Assembly (NCBI RefSeq): GCF_004563925.1
Contig: NZ_SPNJ01000001.1
Coordinates: 1,716,908 to 1,780,907, forward strand
DNA: 64,000 nucleotides
DNA from: Herbaspirillum sp. 3R11
GTDB lineage: Bacteria > Pseudomonadota > Gammaproteobacteria > Burkholderiales > Burkholderiaceae_D
Direction: 5' to 3'
The first letter of the stretch is position 1. Each line of letters begins with the position of its first letter. The position numbers were made by a program, and so were the translations under genes. The notes under the pieces were generated by a model. It ran no database searches. It was not told where the DNA came from and saw only the letters and a program-made list of their open reading frames with translations. Positions 18,317-26,013 of the stretch are shown here, piece after piece.

Positions 18317-18443
18317 GTGGCATCTCCTTAATCCGCGTAGCCTCCAGATTAACGCAGCGCAGCATTTTGTTTGAACATTATTGCGTGCTTGCCGTCTTCC
18401 TTGTGTGCGCTCGCACCCGGACACACACTCTTGACGGATCGAC

Positions 18444-19547
18444 ATGTTCAAAAAGCTGAACCGAATGTGGCTGAGCGGTCTTAAAAAGGCCGGCAAAGCG
18501 CAACAGAAACAAGCGGGCAAGGTGCTCAAGGCACTACTGGCCAAGCCGAAGACGAAACAGAAGACGAAGCGCGTCCCCTCTGCGGCGTCGCGCAAGTCGA
18601 TATCGCCGCAGCCTTTCGCACATATCGAAACCGCACCCGGCGAATGGATCAGCTCATCCTGTGTCAGCGCCACCTTGCCAGCGCGTCGCATGCACTACCG
18701 CTTGTTCCTCCCGCCCGGCGCTCGCGGGCCTGCCGCATCCATTCCGCTGATCGTCATGTTGCATGGATGCGAACAGAATGCCATCGATTTCGCCGCCGGC
18801 ACGCGCCTGAATCAGTTGGCGGCAGCCAAGGGCTACGCCGTGCTCTATCCGGAACAGTCGCTGCGCGCGCATCCCAATCGCTGCTGGAAATGGTATGACG
18901 CCGCCACCCAGCGAGGCGGCGGCGACATCGCGTTGATCGTGCAGATGATCGGCAAGATCGTCGCGGAACACGACATCGACCACCGTCGCATTTACGCCTG
19001 CGGCATCTCAGCCGGCGCGGCCATGGCGCAGATCCTGGCCCTGACCCATCCGCAACTGATCGCCGCCGTCGGCATGCATTCCGGGCCCGTGTTCGGCGTC
19101 AGTCGCAGCGCCGTCGGCGCCTACGGTGTGATGCAACATGGCAGTAGCCAAGCGTTGACGCCGATAGAAAAACTGCTGGCCAAGACGCCCGATTTTCCCG
19201 GCATGCCGGCGATCCTGATCACCGGGGACGACGACAAGATCGTGCGCCCGGTCAATCAACTGCAGGTGGCGGGACAATTCCTGCTGCTCAACCATGCAGC
19301 CGGCCTGCTGCCGTCACTGCCGGTGACGAAAGCCTTTGGCAGAACGTCGAAGCAATTCCCGCGCAAGAATACGATGACGATCCGCGATTTCGCGGCAGGC
19401 GCGAAAGTGCTGGTTCGCTCGGTGCACATCGCACGCCTCGGTCATGCCTGGAGCGGCGGCGACGAAGCCTTTCCTTTTAATGCCAAGGGGCCGGATGCCG
19501 GAAAGCTGATGCTGTCATTTTTTTCACGGCATCGGCGCAAACAATAA
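18444..19547 (+). CDS. PHB depolymerase-family esterase (LpqC-like)
   Basis: 367 residues of an alpha/beta hydrolase. The oxyanion region is LIVMLHGCEQNAIDFAAGTR, the nucleophile serine is in YACGISAGAAMAQIL (GxSxG), the acid is in ITGDDDKIVRP, and the histidine is in RLGHAWSGGD. The first 60 residues are very lysine-rich (KKAGKAQQKQAGKVLKALLA) with no signal peptide. That could suggest binding to polyhydroxybutyrate granules or nucleic acid, but this is speculative. Related enzymes cleave short-chain polyhydroxyalkanoates. It is divergent from codA. Confidence 0.8.
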   Translation: MFKKLNRMWLSGLKKAGKAQQKQAGKVLKALLAKPKTKQKTKRVPSAASRKSISPQPFAHIETAPGEWISSSCVSATLPARRMHYRLFLPPGARGPAASIPLIVMLHGCEQNAIDFAAGTRLNQLAAAKGYAVLYPEQSLRAHPNRCWKWYDAATQRGGGDIALIVQMIGKIVAEHDIDHRRIYACGISAGAAMAQILALTHPQLIAAVGMHSGPVFGVSRSAVGAYGVMQHGSSQALTPIEKLLAKTPDFPGMPAILITGDDDKIVRPVNQLQVAGQFLLLNHAAGLLPSLPVTKAFGRTSKQFPRKNTMTIRDFAAGAKVLVRSVHIARLGHAWSGGDEAFPFNAKGPDAGKLMLSFFSRHRRKQ

Positions 19548-19567
19548 AAAGCCCGCAGGTGCGGGCT
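19545..19567 (-). terminator. Terminator for the SBF transporter gene
   Basis: On the minus strand AGCCCGC, an ACCT loop, GCGGGCT and a run of T lie 23 bases after the stop at 19590. The hairpin overlaps the last codon of the convergent esterase. Confidence 0.75.
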
Positions 19568-19589
19568 CTCTGAACGATACAAAGAAAGC

Positions 19590-20573
19590 TCAGGCGGAAG
19601 GCTCCGTAGCGTCCGGACGATTGCCATAGCGCTGCGCCAATATCGCGCACACCATCAACTGGATCTGGTGGAACAGCATCAGCGGCAGCAAGACCATGCC
19701 GACGGTCTGGCTGGCGAACAAGACCTTGGCCATCGGCACGCCGCTGGCGAGACTCTTTTTGGAGCCGCAGAAGACGATGGTGATTTCATCTTCCTTGTTG
19801 AAACCCAGACGGCGGCTGCCGAACGTCGTGATCGCCATGATGATCGCCAGCAGCAACGCGCTGATGACGATCAGGCTGACCAGCATGACCGGCGGCACCT
19901 GGCGCCACAATCCCTGATTGACCGCTTCGCTGAATGCCACGTACACGACGAGCAAGACGGAGCTCTGGTCCACCCAGCGCAGCCAGGACTTGTTGCGATC
20001 CATCCAGGCGCCGATCCACGGCCGCGCGATCTGGCCGGCCACGAACGGCAGCAGCAGCTGATAGACGATCTTCAGGATGGAATCCAGCGAGGAGTGTTCG
20101 GCGCTGTGCGCCACGATGATGACGCCGACCATCAGCGGCGTCAGGAAGATGCCCAGCAAATTGGAGGCCGACGCAGCGCAGATGGCCGCCGGCACATTGC
20201 CGCGCGCGACCGATGTGAAAGCAATCGAGGACTGCACCGTCGACGGCAACACGCACAGGAACAGGATGCCGAGGTACAGATCCGGCGTGATCACCAGCAG
20301 CAAGGCGGGCTTGAGAATCAGGCCGAGCAAGGGGAAGACGGCGAAGGTGCACAACAGCACCGTCACATGCAGACGCCAATGCACCATCCCGGCGATCACC
20401 GCTTCGCGCGACAACTTGGCGCCGTGCATGAAAAACAGCAGACCGATCATGAAGGTGGTCAGCCAGTCGAAGCCGACGGCGACCACGCCGGTACAGGGTA
20501 AAAAGCTGGCGGTAAGAACGACCGCAAACAGCATCAAGGTCAGATTGTCGGGAAGGAAACGGGGGCGCGCCAT
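19590..20573 (-). CDS. SBF-like bile acid:sodium symporter family transporter (YfeH type)
   Basis: 327 residues with about ten membrane helices. The family core includes LLFFMHGAKLSREAVIAG, LCVLPSTVQSSIAFTSVARG and NVPAAICAASASNLLG, followed by the late motif IVFCGSKKSLASGVPMAKVL. This is the SBF-like group (YfeH), whose substrates are unknown, distinct from arsenite (ArsB/Acr3) carriers. It is downstream of ftrD on the same strand with a 104-base gap and may be read through from the iron operon, though a role in iron uptake is only a guess. Confidence 0.85.
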   Translation of the reverse strand: MARPRFLPDNLTLMLFAVVLTASFLPCTGVVAVGFDWLTTFMIGLLFFMHGAKLSREAVIAGMVHWRLHVTVLLCTFAVFPLLGLILKPALLLVITPDLYLGILFLCVLPSTVQSSIAFTSVARGNVPAAICAASASNLLGIFLTPLMVGVIIVAHSAEHSSLDSILKIVYQLLLPFVAGQIARPWIGAWMDRNKSWLRWVDQSSVLLVVYVAFSEAVNQGLWRQVPPVMLVSLIVISALLLAIIMAITTFGSRRLGFNKEDEITIVFCGSKKSLASGVPMAKVLFASQTVGMVLLPLMLFHQIQLMVCAILAQRYGNRPDATEPSA

Positions 20574-20677
20574 AGGAATCTTTGCAGGTTGGTTCCGGAA
20601 ACAAGGTCCTGTCGGACCAAACCCGCTATTTTACGCGAGTCCTGCAAGGCGGCGGCACGACGAAAATCCGGTACGAA

Positions 20678-22069
20678 CTACCAGATCCAGAACATCAGCA
20701 GCCACGCGTAGTTGACCAGCGCAAGCGCACCGATCACGGGCAGCATGGCGAGCACGCGACGCGGCAATGCTTCGGCGTGCTGGCCGATGACTTTCCAGGC
20801 CAGCAGCACGCTCCACAATGTCATGACCGTCAGCAAGGCGGCACGTACGTCGTTGGCCCAGTCGACCGGCCAGTGTTCCGCGCGCAGCAGGCTGATGGTG
20901 GTGGCCGACAAGCCGACGAACACGCCGCAGCCGGCCAGTGGAATGGCCGACTGCACCAGGTGATTGAAACGCGAACGGCTCCATGGTCCCAGCACCATAT
21001 TGCTGAGTGCAAACAAGGCGGTCAGCGCGGTACCCAGCACGGCGGCGGTCGCCAGGATGTAAGACACCACGAGGCCGCCGTCGAGCCAGGAAAACACGTC
21101 GCTTTGTTGCGGATAGTTGGTCAGCAGCCACCATGGTGCATTGGTCGCGAACGGCCACATGATGTCGCGATCGATCAGCCAGGTGGCGATGAATTGCTTG
21201 GCTTCGACGAACCAGGGGCTGGCGCTCCAGTGGAAGGCGCCGATGGCGATGCCGAACAGGCCGTACAACACCAGCGAGCTTTCCCACAGGTTGTTGCTGG
21301 TGCGGCCGACTTTGACGATTTCGACGGTCGGCGCGCGCCATGTCAGTGCGATGGCGTCGCGATGGCCGCTGCAGCGACCGCACATATGGCAGTCGGACGC
21401 GCCCTTCATGTTGCGCAGGGGCACCAGCGGCGCACAATTGATCGCGATGGTTTTCTTGCCGTGGGTGTCGTAGGAAGCGCGCCAGGCGTCTTCGTTGACT
21501 TTGTAGTGGAATGGCGCCAGCTTGGCCAGCAGGCCGAACACGCCGTTGACCGGGCACAGGTATTTGCACCAGACGCGCTTTTCGCGGCCATACAGATAGC
21601 CGACGATCATGGCGCCGAGCGTCGAGCCGCCCAATACCAGCAGCACCGCTTTGGGATATTGGTAGACGCTGACCATCTGGCCGTAGATCGTGGTGAGCGC
21701 AAACGCGACGAAGGGCCAGCCGCCCCAGCGCATCCAGCGCGGGATTGCCCAGTTTCTGCCGAACTTGCTGGCAAACTCGGTCAAGGCGCCTTCGGGACAG
21801 AGCACGCCGCACCATACACGGCCCATCAGCACCATGCTCACCAATACGAACGGCCACCAGATGCCCCAGAAGCAGAACTGCGCAATCAGGGTCAGGTTGG
21901 ACCAGATGTGCGCAGTTTCGTCCGGCAACGGCAGGAAAATGGGAACCAGGATGAGCACCGCGTACACCAGTACGACGATCCACTGAATACCGCGGATCAA
22001 TGCGCCGTTGCGGCGCATCCAGTCACCCGTCCGCGCCAGACGGGTATTGGGAAGCGTACTGGTGCTCAT
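20678..22069 (-). CDS. ftrD: FtrD-like membrane ferredoxin of ferrous iron uptake
   Basis: 463 residues, multi-pass, with the cysteine motifs RVWCGVLCPEG and RVWCKYLCPVNG and a third group CHMCGRCSGH, as in NapH/CcoG-type polyferredoxins. About ten membrane helices can be seen. In Bordetella and Brucella, FtrD is thought to take electrons from Fe(II) oxidised by the FtrA/B proteins during transport through FtrC. It starts 6 bases after the ftrC stop with a ribosome site AAGGCG, so it is clearly in the same operon. The exact electron route is inference from those systems. Confidence 0.82.
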   Translation of the reverse strand: MSTSTLPNTRLARTGDWMRRNGALIRGIQWIVVLVYAVLILVPIFLPLPDETAHIWSNLTLIAQFCFWGIWWPFVLVSMVLMGRVWCGVLCPEGALTEFASKFGRNWAIPRWMRWGGWPFVAFALTTIYGQMVSVYQYPKAVLLVLGGSTLGAMIVGYLYGREKRVWCKYLCPVNGVFGLLAKLAPFHYKVNEDAWRASYDTHGKKTIAINCAPLVPLRNMKGASDCHMCGRCSGHRDAIALTWRAPTVEIVKVGRTSNNLWESSLVLYGLFGIAIGAFHWSASPWFVEAKQFIATWLIDRDIMWPFATNAPWWLLTNYPQQSDVFSWLDGGLVVSYILATAAVLGTALTALFALSNMVLGPWSRSRFNHLVQSAIPLAGCGVFVGLSATTISLLRAEHWPVDWANDVRAALLTVMTLWSVLLAWKVIGQHAEALPRRVLAMLPVIGALALVNYAWLLMFWIW

Positions 22070-22075
22070 ATCGCC

Positions 22076-22945
22076 TTATGCTGCTTGCTTGTTAACTTGT
22101 GTGGATGTCGACTTGCCAAGCGCGGAGGATACCACAAGCCAATATATGACATAAATTGCAACACTCATCAGCGCCGGGCGGGCGCGATAGCCGGTCAACG
22201 TCGACACCAGGCTGCCTGCCGTACTCGAATCATCCAGCAACCAGCTGGTGTCCCAGACCGGCGCCGTCAGGGTCGAGACGAAGCCAAGCGAGGAGAACCA
22301 GTCGGAGCTTTCCAACAGCAGGTCCAGCAGCTTTTCAACCCCGGTCAACAACAAGCCGGCCGCCAGCAGCAACAGGATGATTTCGGTCACCTGGAAAAAA
22401 CGGCGCCAGGAGAAAATCTTGCCGCCCAGCTGCAGCAGGTAGAAGGTCAGGAAGGCCAGTCCGAAACCGAGCACGCCGGCAAAAATCAGCGCGCCGCGGC
22501 TGGCGTCCTGCTCGCCCATGCCGATCCCGTAGAGGAACACGGCAGTTTCGCTGCCCTCGCGCGCAATCGCCAGCGCCACCAGCAGGAACACGCCCCACCA
22601 GTTGCCGGTTTCATAGTTCGCCTTCAGCGAGCTTTCCATGTCTTTCTTGAGCGTGCGACCGTGCTTGCGCATCCAGAACACCATTTGCACGATCAGCACT
22701 GCGGCGATCAACACCATGCCGATCTGGAAATAGGTCTGGGCGTCGCCCGACAGGAGTTCGCTGAAACCAAGCAAGGCGGCGCCCAATGCCAGCGCGGCCA
22801 CAATGCCCGCCGCCACGCCGCCCCACAGATACGGCAGGCCGCGGCGTGCAGCCGCATCGCCGTTGTTCAGCCAGGCATAAAGAATCCCGACCACCAGCAA
22901 GGCCTCGACGCTTTCGCGCCAGACAATAAATAGCACCTGCCCCAT
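22076..22945 (-). CDS. ftrC: FTR1-family iron permease
   Basis: 289 residues, seven predicted helices. Two iron-ligand REXXE motifs are present: R10-E-S-V-E14 in VWRESVEALLVV and R129-E-G-S-E133 in AIAREGSETAVFLYG. This is the transport channel of the bacterial FTR1/EfeU family. A ribosome site AAAGGGA precedes the start. The order P19, cupredoxin, FTR1, ferredoxin equals ftrABCD, so it belongs to the peroxidase-independent branch rather than efeUOB. Confidence 0.9.
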   Translation of the reverse strand: MGQVLFIVWRESVEALLVVGILYAWLNNGDAAARRGLPYLWGGVAAGIVAALALGAALLGFSELLSGDAQTYFQIGMVLIAAVLIVQMVFWMRKHGRTLKKDMESSLKANYETGNWWGVFLLVALAIAREGSETAVFLYGIGMGEQDASRGALIFAGVLGFGLAFLTFYLLQLGGKIFSWRRFFQVTEIILLLLAAGLLLTGVEKLLDLLLESSDWFSSLGFVSTLTAPVWDTSWLLDDSSTAGSLVSTLTGYRARPALMSVAIYVIYWLVVSSALGKSTSTQVNKQAA

Positions 22946-22999
22946 TACATCCCTTTCAATTGCATATTGCCGATAACCACAATCACTTCTGTACGCCGT

Positions 23000-23383
23000 T
23001 TATTTGGCGACGATCGCGCCTTGCGGCATGTTCAGATGGAAGTCGTCAAAAAACTTGTACTCGCCCGGACGCAATGGTGCGATCACGACGAAGGATTGCG
23101 CGCCCGGCGCCAGGACTTTTTCCTTGCGCAGCTCCACGCTTTCGAATTCGGCGGCGGTTTTGCCGACGTTGTGGATCTCAATCTTGATACGCTGTCCGGC
23201 AGGGACTTCAATGCGCGCAGGATTGAACTTGCCGTCCGCCATTTCAAGCTTGAAGGTCAGCAGATCCGAAGCAAAGGCGGTGGCGGCAGACAGCGAGCAG
23301 GCCAGGCCGATCAAAGTCACCAAAATTCGTGAAGAGTGCGAAGGTGGCGAAGATTGCGAAGATTGCGTTTTACGCAAGGACAT
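23000..23383 (-). CDS. ftrB: Periplasmic cupredoxin-domain protein FtrB
   Basis: 127 residues with an N-terminal signal (ILVTLIGLACSLSAATAFAS) and a small cupredoxin-like fold: RIEVPAGQRIKIEIHNVGKT, FESVELRKEKVLAPGA and a late histidine in FDDFHLNMPQGAI. In the Ftr system FtrB is proposed to oxidise Fe(II) with copper. The start has a GGGAG ribosome site 6 bases ahead. The segment before the signal (TQSSQSSPPSHSS) is encoded by imperfect 9-base repeats around 23338-23366. Confidence 0.82.
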   Translation of the reverse strand: MSLRKTQSSQSSPPSHSSRILVTLIGLACSLSAATAFASDLLTFKLEMADGKFNPARIEVPAGQRIKIEIHNVGKTAAEFESVELRKEKVLAPGAQSFVVIAPLRPGEYKFFDDFHLNMPQGAIVAK

Positions 23384-23485
23384 TCAGTACTCCCAAACTA
23401 CATGGCCTTGCACGAGGCAAGGCCGGTCAATTCGGCATGCGCGATGAACTGCGCATGCGCTCTTACCAAACAGCTCAGTCGCTGC

Positions 23486-24028
23486 TTAGTAGCCGCCCTT
23501 CTTGCCGACGCCGGCGAAGGTGAAATCGTAAGTCAGTTCAAACGGCTTGAACCAGGCGCCGACACCGGTTTCCTTGTCGACGTGGCGACCGAAATGCGCG
23601 TGCGCGTTAGCCGACGGCGGCGAGATGGTCAGCTTCAGCTTGTACTTGCCCGGACCATCGAGCTTCACGTTGTCGCCGTAGTGCGGGCCGTCGCTGGCCA
23701 CCATCGGCATCATGTCGCCCTTGATGACCTTGGTCGAACCGTTCTTGGTCAGTTCGAACTTGATGACCAGATAAGGCATCCAGTCGCCTTCGGCAAAGCC
23801 GTTCGGATTCTTGGCGACGGCACGGATATCGGCTTCCAGATGGACATCCGATTCTTCGGCCTTGCGCATCATGCCGTCCGGCTCCATCTTGATCGGTTGC
23901 AGGTAGACCGCGCTGACTTCCATGCCGTTCTGAATCTGTGGTTTGCCGATAGGATATTCGGCGGCGCTGGCAGCCGAGAAGGCTGCGAACATGGCGGCGG
24001 CTACTGCGAGTTTCTTGATACCGATCAT
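23486..24028 (-). CDS. ftrA: Periplasmic iron-binding protein FtrA (P19/Tpd family)
   Basis: 180 residues, first gene of the iron operon. Signal peptide IKKLAVAAAMFAAFSAASAA, then EYPIGKPQIQNGMEVSAVYL and the metal-binding region VHLEADIRAV, DGPHYGDNVKLDGPG and NAHAHFGRHVDKETGVGAW with several histidines and a methionine-rich patch (KGDMMPMVASD). P19 proteins bind copper and iron and pass iron to the FTR1 permease. The start has an AGGAG ribosome site and lies 25 bases downstream of a Fur box. Confidence 0.92.
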   Translation of the reverse strand: MIGIKKLAVAAAMFAAFSAASAAEYPIGKPQIQNGMEVSAVYLQPIKMEPDGMMRKAEESDVHLEADIRAVAKNPNGFAEGDWMPYLVIKFELTKNGSTKVIKGDMMPMVASDGPHYGDNVKLDGPGKYKLKLTISPPSANAHAHFGRHVDKETGVGAWFKPFELTYDFTFAGVGKKGGY

Positions 24029-24053
24029 ATGATTTTTCTCCTACGCGTTAGAT

Positions 24054-24072
24054 GATAATGATTACCATTAAA
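24054..24072 (-). promoter_or_regulatory. Fur box of the ftrABCD operon
   Basis: GATAATGATTACCATTAAA matches the 19-base Fur consensus GATAATGATAATCATTATC at 15 positions. It lies 26 bases before the ftrA start, where bound Fe-Fur would block transcription when iron is plentiful. Confidence 0.8.
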
Positions 24073-24179
24073 GTATAACATTATTATAGGAGCAGGTATA
24101 AGCGCCGGATCGGAAATTGACGAATGAGAAGAGTGCGATGGGAAGAGGACTAACTCGCCCGAAAAATCGACCGGGCAAT

Positions 24180-24242
24180 AAAAAACCCGCACCTTGCGGC
24201 GCGGGTTAAATCTAATTCAGGGGATGAATTAGAGGGGGGAGT
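24180..24242 (-). ncRNA. Candidate small RNA, about 63 nt, with C-rich 5' end
   Basis: Read on the minus strand, the segment starts ACTCCCCCCTCT. It continues with a 9-bp hairpin (24225-24233 with 24211-24219, 5-base loop) and ends with a GC hairpin (24201-24207 with 24184-24190) followed by six T. That is a complete intrinsic terminator with no known gene in front of it. A TATATC -10-like box (24249-24254) predicts a start at about 24242. The exposed CCCCCCUCU could pair with Shine-Dalgarno sequences. No protein is encoded. Expression is inferred, not shown. Confidence 0.45.
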
Positions 24243-24280
24243 TCGTAAGATATACCCCGTCCCACCCCACATCTACCGCT

Positions 24281-24295
24281 ATTACAAACTGTTAC
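24281..24295 (-). promoter_or_regulatory. OmpR-like site upstream of the candidate small RNA
   Basis: On the minus strand the 15-mer GTAACAGTTTGTAAT is identical to the ompR upstream site, with half-sites GTAAC and TGTAAT spaced 10 bp apart. Its centre is about 46 bases before the predicted RNA start, a usual position for an activator, and the -35 region there is poor. Confidence 0.45.
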
Positions 24296-24460
24296 GGTTA
24301 TTAACAAGTCTTCACTCGCTTCATCAGGAAGCTGATACCTCCCCACTTTCAGCGGAGCAATGTAGCGGTCATGCAATTGTCACAATAAACCGGCATCCCG
24401 TCGCTATCATGTCGACTTTACCCCCTGCTTCGCTACCCCTCCGGACTTCCCATCAAGATC

Positions 24461-25027
24461 ATGTCCCTGACGCTTCCCGACATCGAACTGCTTTTCCGAC
24501 GCCATGGCCATGCCCAGTACACCGGCGAGCCGGTGACGCAACTAGAACATGCCTTGCAAACCGCCACGCTGGCAGAACGTGAAAACGCATCACCCGCGCT
24601 GATCGCCGCCGCACTGTTGCACGACCTCGGCCACATGCTGGAAGACGCTGCCGCCGGCTACGACATCCATGACACGCCGACCGCCAACGGCATCGACGAT
24701 CTGCATCAATACCGCATCCTGCCGTTCCTGCACGCCATCTTCGGCGAAGACGTGCTGGCGCCGATACGCTTGCACGTCGATGCCAAACGCTATCTGTGCG
24801 CGGTGGAGCCGGAGTACTTTTCGTCCCTGTCGGCGGACTCCGTGCGCAGCCTGCAACTGCAAGGCGGCGTCTTCGACCGGCAGCAGGCGGAAGACTTCAT
24901 CGCCATGCCGCATGCAGTCGACGCCACCCGCTTGCGACGCTGGGACGATCTCGCCAAGACCGCCAATCTGGCGACACCGGACTACGCGCATTTCTCGCGC
25001 TACCTGACACTGTGCGCCCACGCCTGA
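24461..25027 (+). CDS. PhnZ-like HD-domain protein (phosphonate oxygenase family)
   Basis: 188 residues. The HD motif is LLHDLGHM (H54-D55, then H58). The upstream YTGEPVTQLEHALQTA carries Y20, E23 and H30, matching by spacing the tyrosine, glutamate and first histidine that I recall from PhnZ, the di-iron oxygenase that splits 1-hydroxy-2-aminoethylphosphonate. PhnZ normally works after the hydroxylase PhnY, but no phnY is in this window, so the substrate may differ. The next gene, a phosphatase, starts 18 bases later and is probably co-transcribed. Confidence 0.7.
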   Translation: MSLTLPDIELLFRRHGHAQYTGEPVTQLEHALQTATLAERENASPALIAAALLHDLGHMLEDAAAGYDIHDTPTANGIDDLHQYRILPFLHAIFGEDVLAPIRLHVDAKRYLCAVEPEYFSSLSADSVRSLQLQGGVFDRQQAEDFIAMPHAVDATRLRRWDDLAKTANLATPDYAHFSRYLTLCAHA

Positions 25028-25045
25028 ATTTTTCACGAAACCGCA

Positions 25046-25864
25046 ATGCCTGATTTTCTGCCGCCCGCCCCGCTGTTCACCAAATCCATCGACACCGTAC
25101 AGCTGCTGGAATTCAGCGCGTTCATCGAAGAGCTCTGCACCATCAGCGGCGCCATCATCCGCAGCCATTACCTCAGCGGCGTCGCGGTCGAATCCAAGTC
25201 CGACCAATCCCCCGTCACCGCCGCCGACCGCGACACCGAACAAGCCTTGCGCGCCGCCATCATGGCGCGCCATCCGCATCACGGCATCATCGGCGAAGAG
25301 CACGGCGCCCATCAGGAAGACGCAGACTACTGTTGGGTGCTCGATCCCATTGACGGCACCAAGGCCTTCGTCTCCAACTGTTATATTTTTGGCACGCTGA
25401 TTTCGCTGATGCACCAGGGTCGTCCGATCATCGGCGCACTGCACAGCCCGTTGATGGAACACCTGCTGATCGGCACCGCCAACGGCGCCACGCTCAACGG
25501 CAAACCGGTCGGCATGCGCGCTTGCACCAACGTCGGCGACGCCATGCTGCTGGCCACCGATCACTGGGACATCTTCACGCACCACAACGGCCCCGCCTTT
25601 GAAAAACTCTCGCGCGAAGCACGCCTGTATCGCGGCTGGGGCGATTGCCATGGCTACTTCCAGCTGGCCACCGGCGGCGCCGACATCATGCTCGATCCGG
25701 TCCTGAAAATCTGGGACATCATGGCCATCGTCCCCATCATCGAAGGCGCCGGCGGCCGCATCACCGACTGGCAAGGCAACAGCCCTCTGGGCGCCTCTGC
25801 GATCGTCGCCAGCGCAGGCGGCGTGCACGATGCGGTGATTCGCGCACTCAATCCGTCAACATGA
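25046..25864 (+). CDS. hisN: Inositol monophosphatase family, HisN-type histidinol-phosphatase
   Basis: 272 residues. The magnesium sites are IGEEHGAH and the hallmark LDPIDGTKAFVSN, with the late site IWDIMAIVPIIEGAGGRITD. KSDQSPVTAADRDTEQALR and the insertion around RLYRGWGDCHGYFQLATGGA are typical of the HisN branch, which dephosphorylates histidinol phosphate. Substrate assignment is by resemblance, and inositol-type or 3'-phosphoadenosine activity is possible. It follows the PhnZ-like gene closely, away from other his genes. Confidence 0.75.
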   Translation: MPDFLPPAPLFTKSIDTVQLLEFSAFIEELCTISGAIIRSHYLSGVAVESKSDQSPVTAADRDTEQALRAAIMARHPHHGIIGEEHGAHQEDADYCWVLDPIDGTKAFVSNCYIFGTLISLMHQGRPIIGALHSPLMEHLLIGTANGATLNGKPVGMRACTNVGDAMLLATDHWDIFTHHNGPAFEKLSREARLYRGWGDCHGYFQLATGGADIMLDPVLKIWDIMAIVPIIEGAGGRITDWQGNSPLGASAIVASAGGVHDAVIRALNPST

Positions 25865-26013
25865 CAAAGCGGAAACTTTTCTCCCGTTTTTGATATTGCT
25901 TTCCCGTTATTTTTCATTATTCCGGATCACTCTCCGGTGCTAGCATCCTCGGCAATCCAATATCGTCGGCGCAGCCTTCAGGCCAGATGCCGGCACAAAA
26001 TAACGAGAGACGC

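Larger units (their letters stand above)
24029..24460. other. 432-base intergenic region with no protein gene
   Basis: It contains the ftrA ribosome site and Fur box at the left, the candidate small RNA and its OmpR-like site in the middle, and the leader of the PhnZ-like gene at the right. The part 24073-24177 and the part 24308-24460 show nothing further that could be identified. Confidence 0.6.

Noticed and set aside
20582..22933. A 783-codon open frame on the plus strand across ftrD and ftrC
   Set aside because: It is antisense to clear membrane proteins with intact REXXE and Cys motifs, has Gln/His/Arg-rich composition unlike any family, and reflects high-GC codon use.
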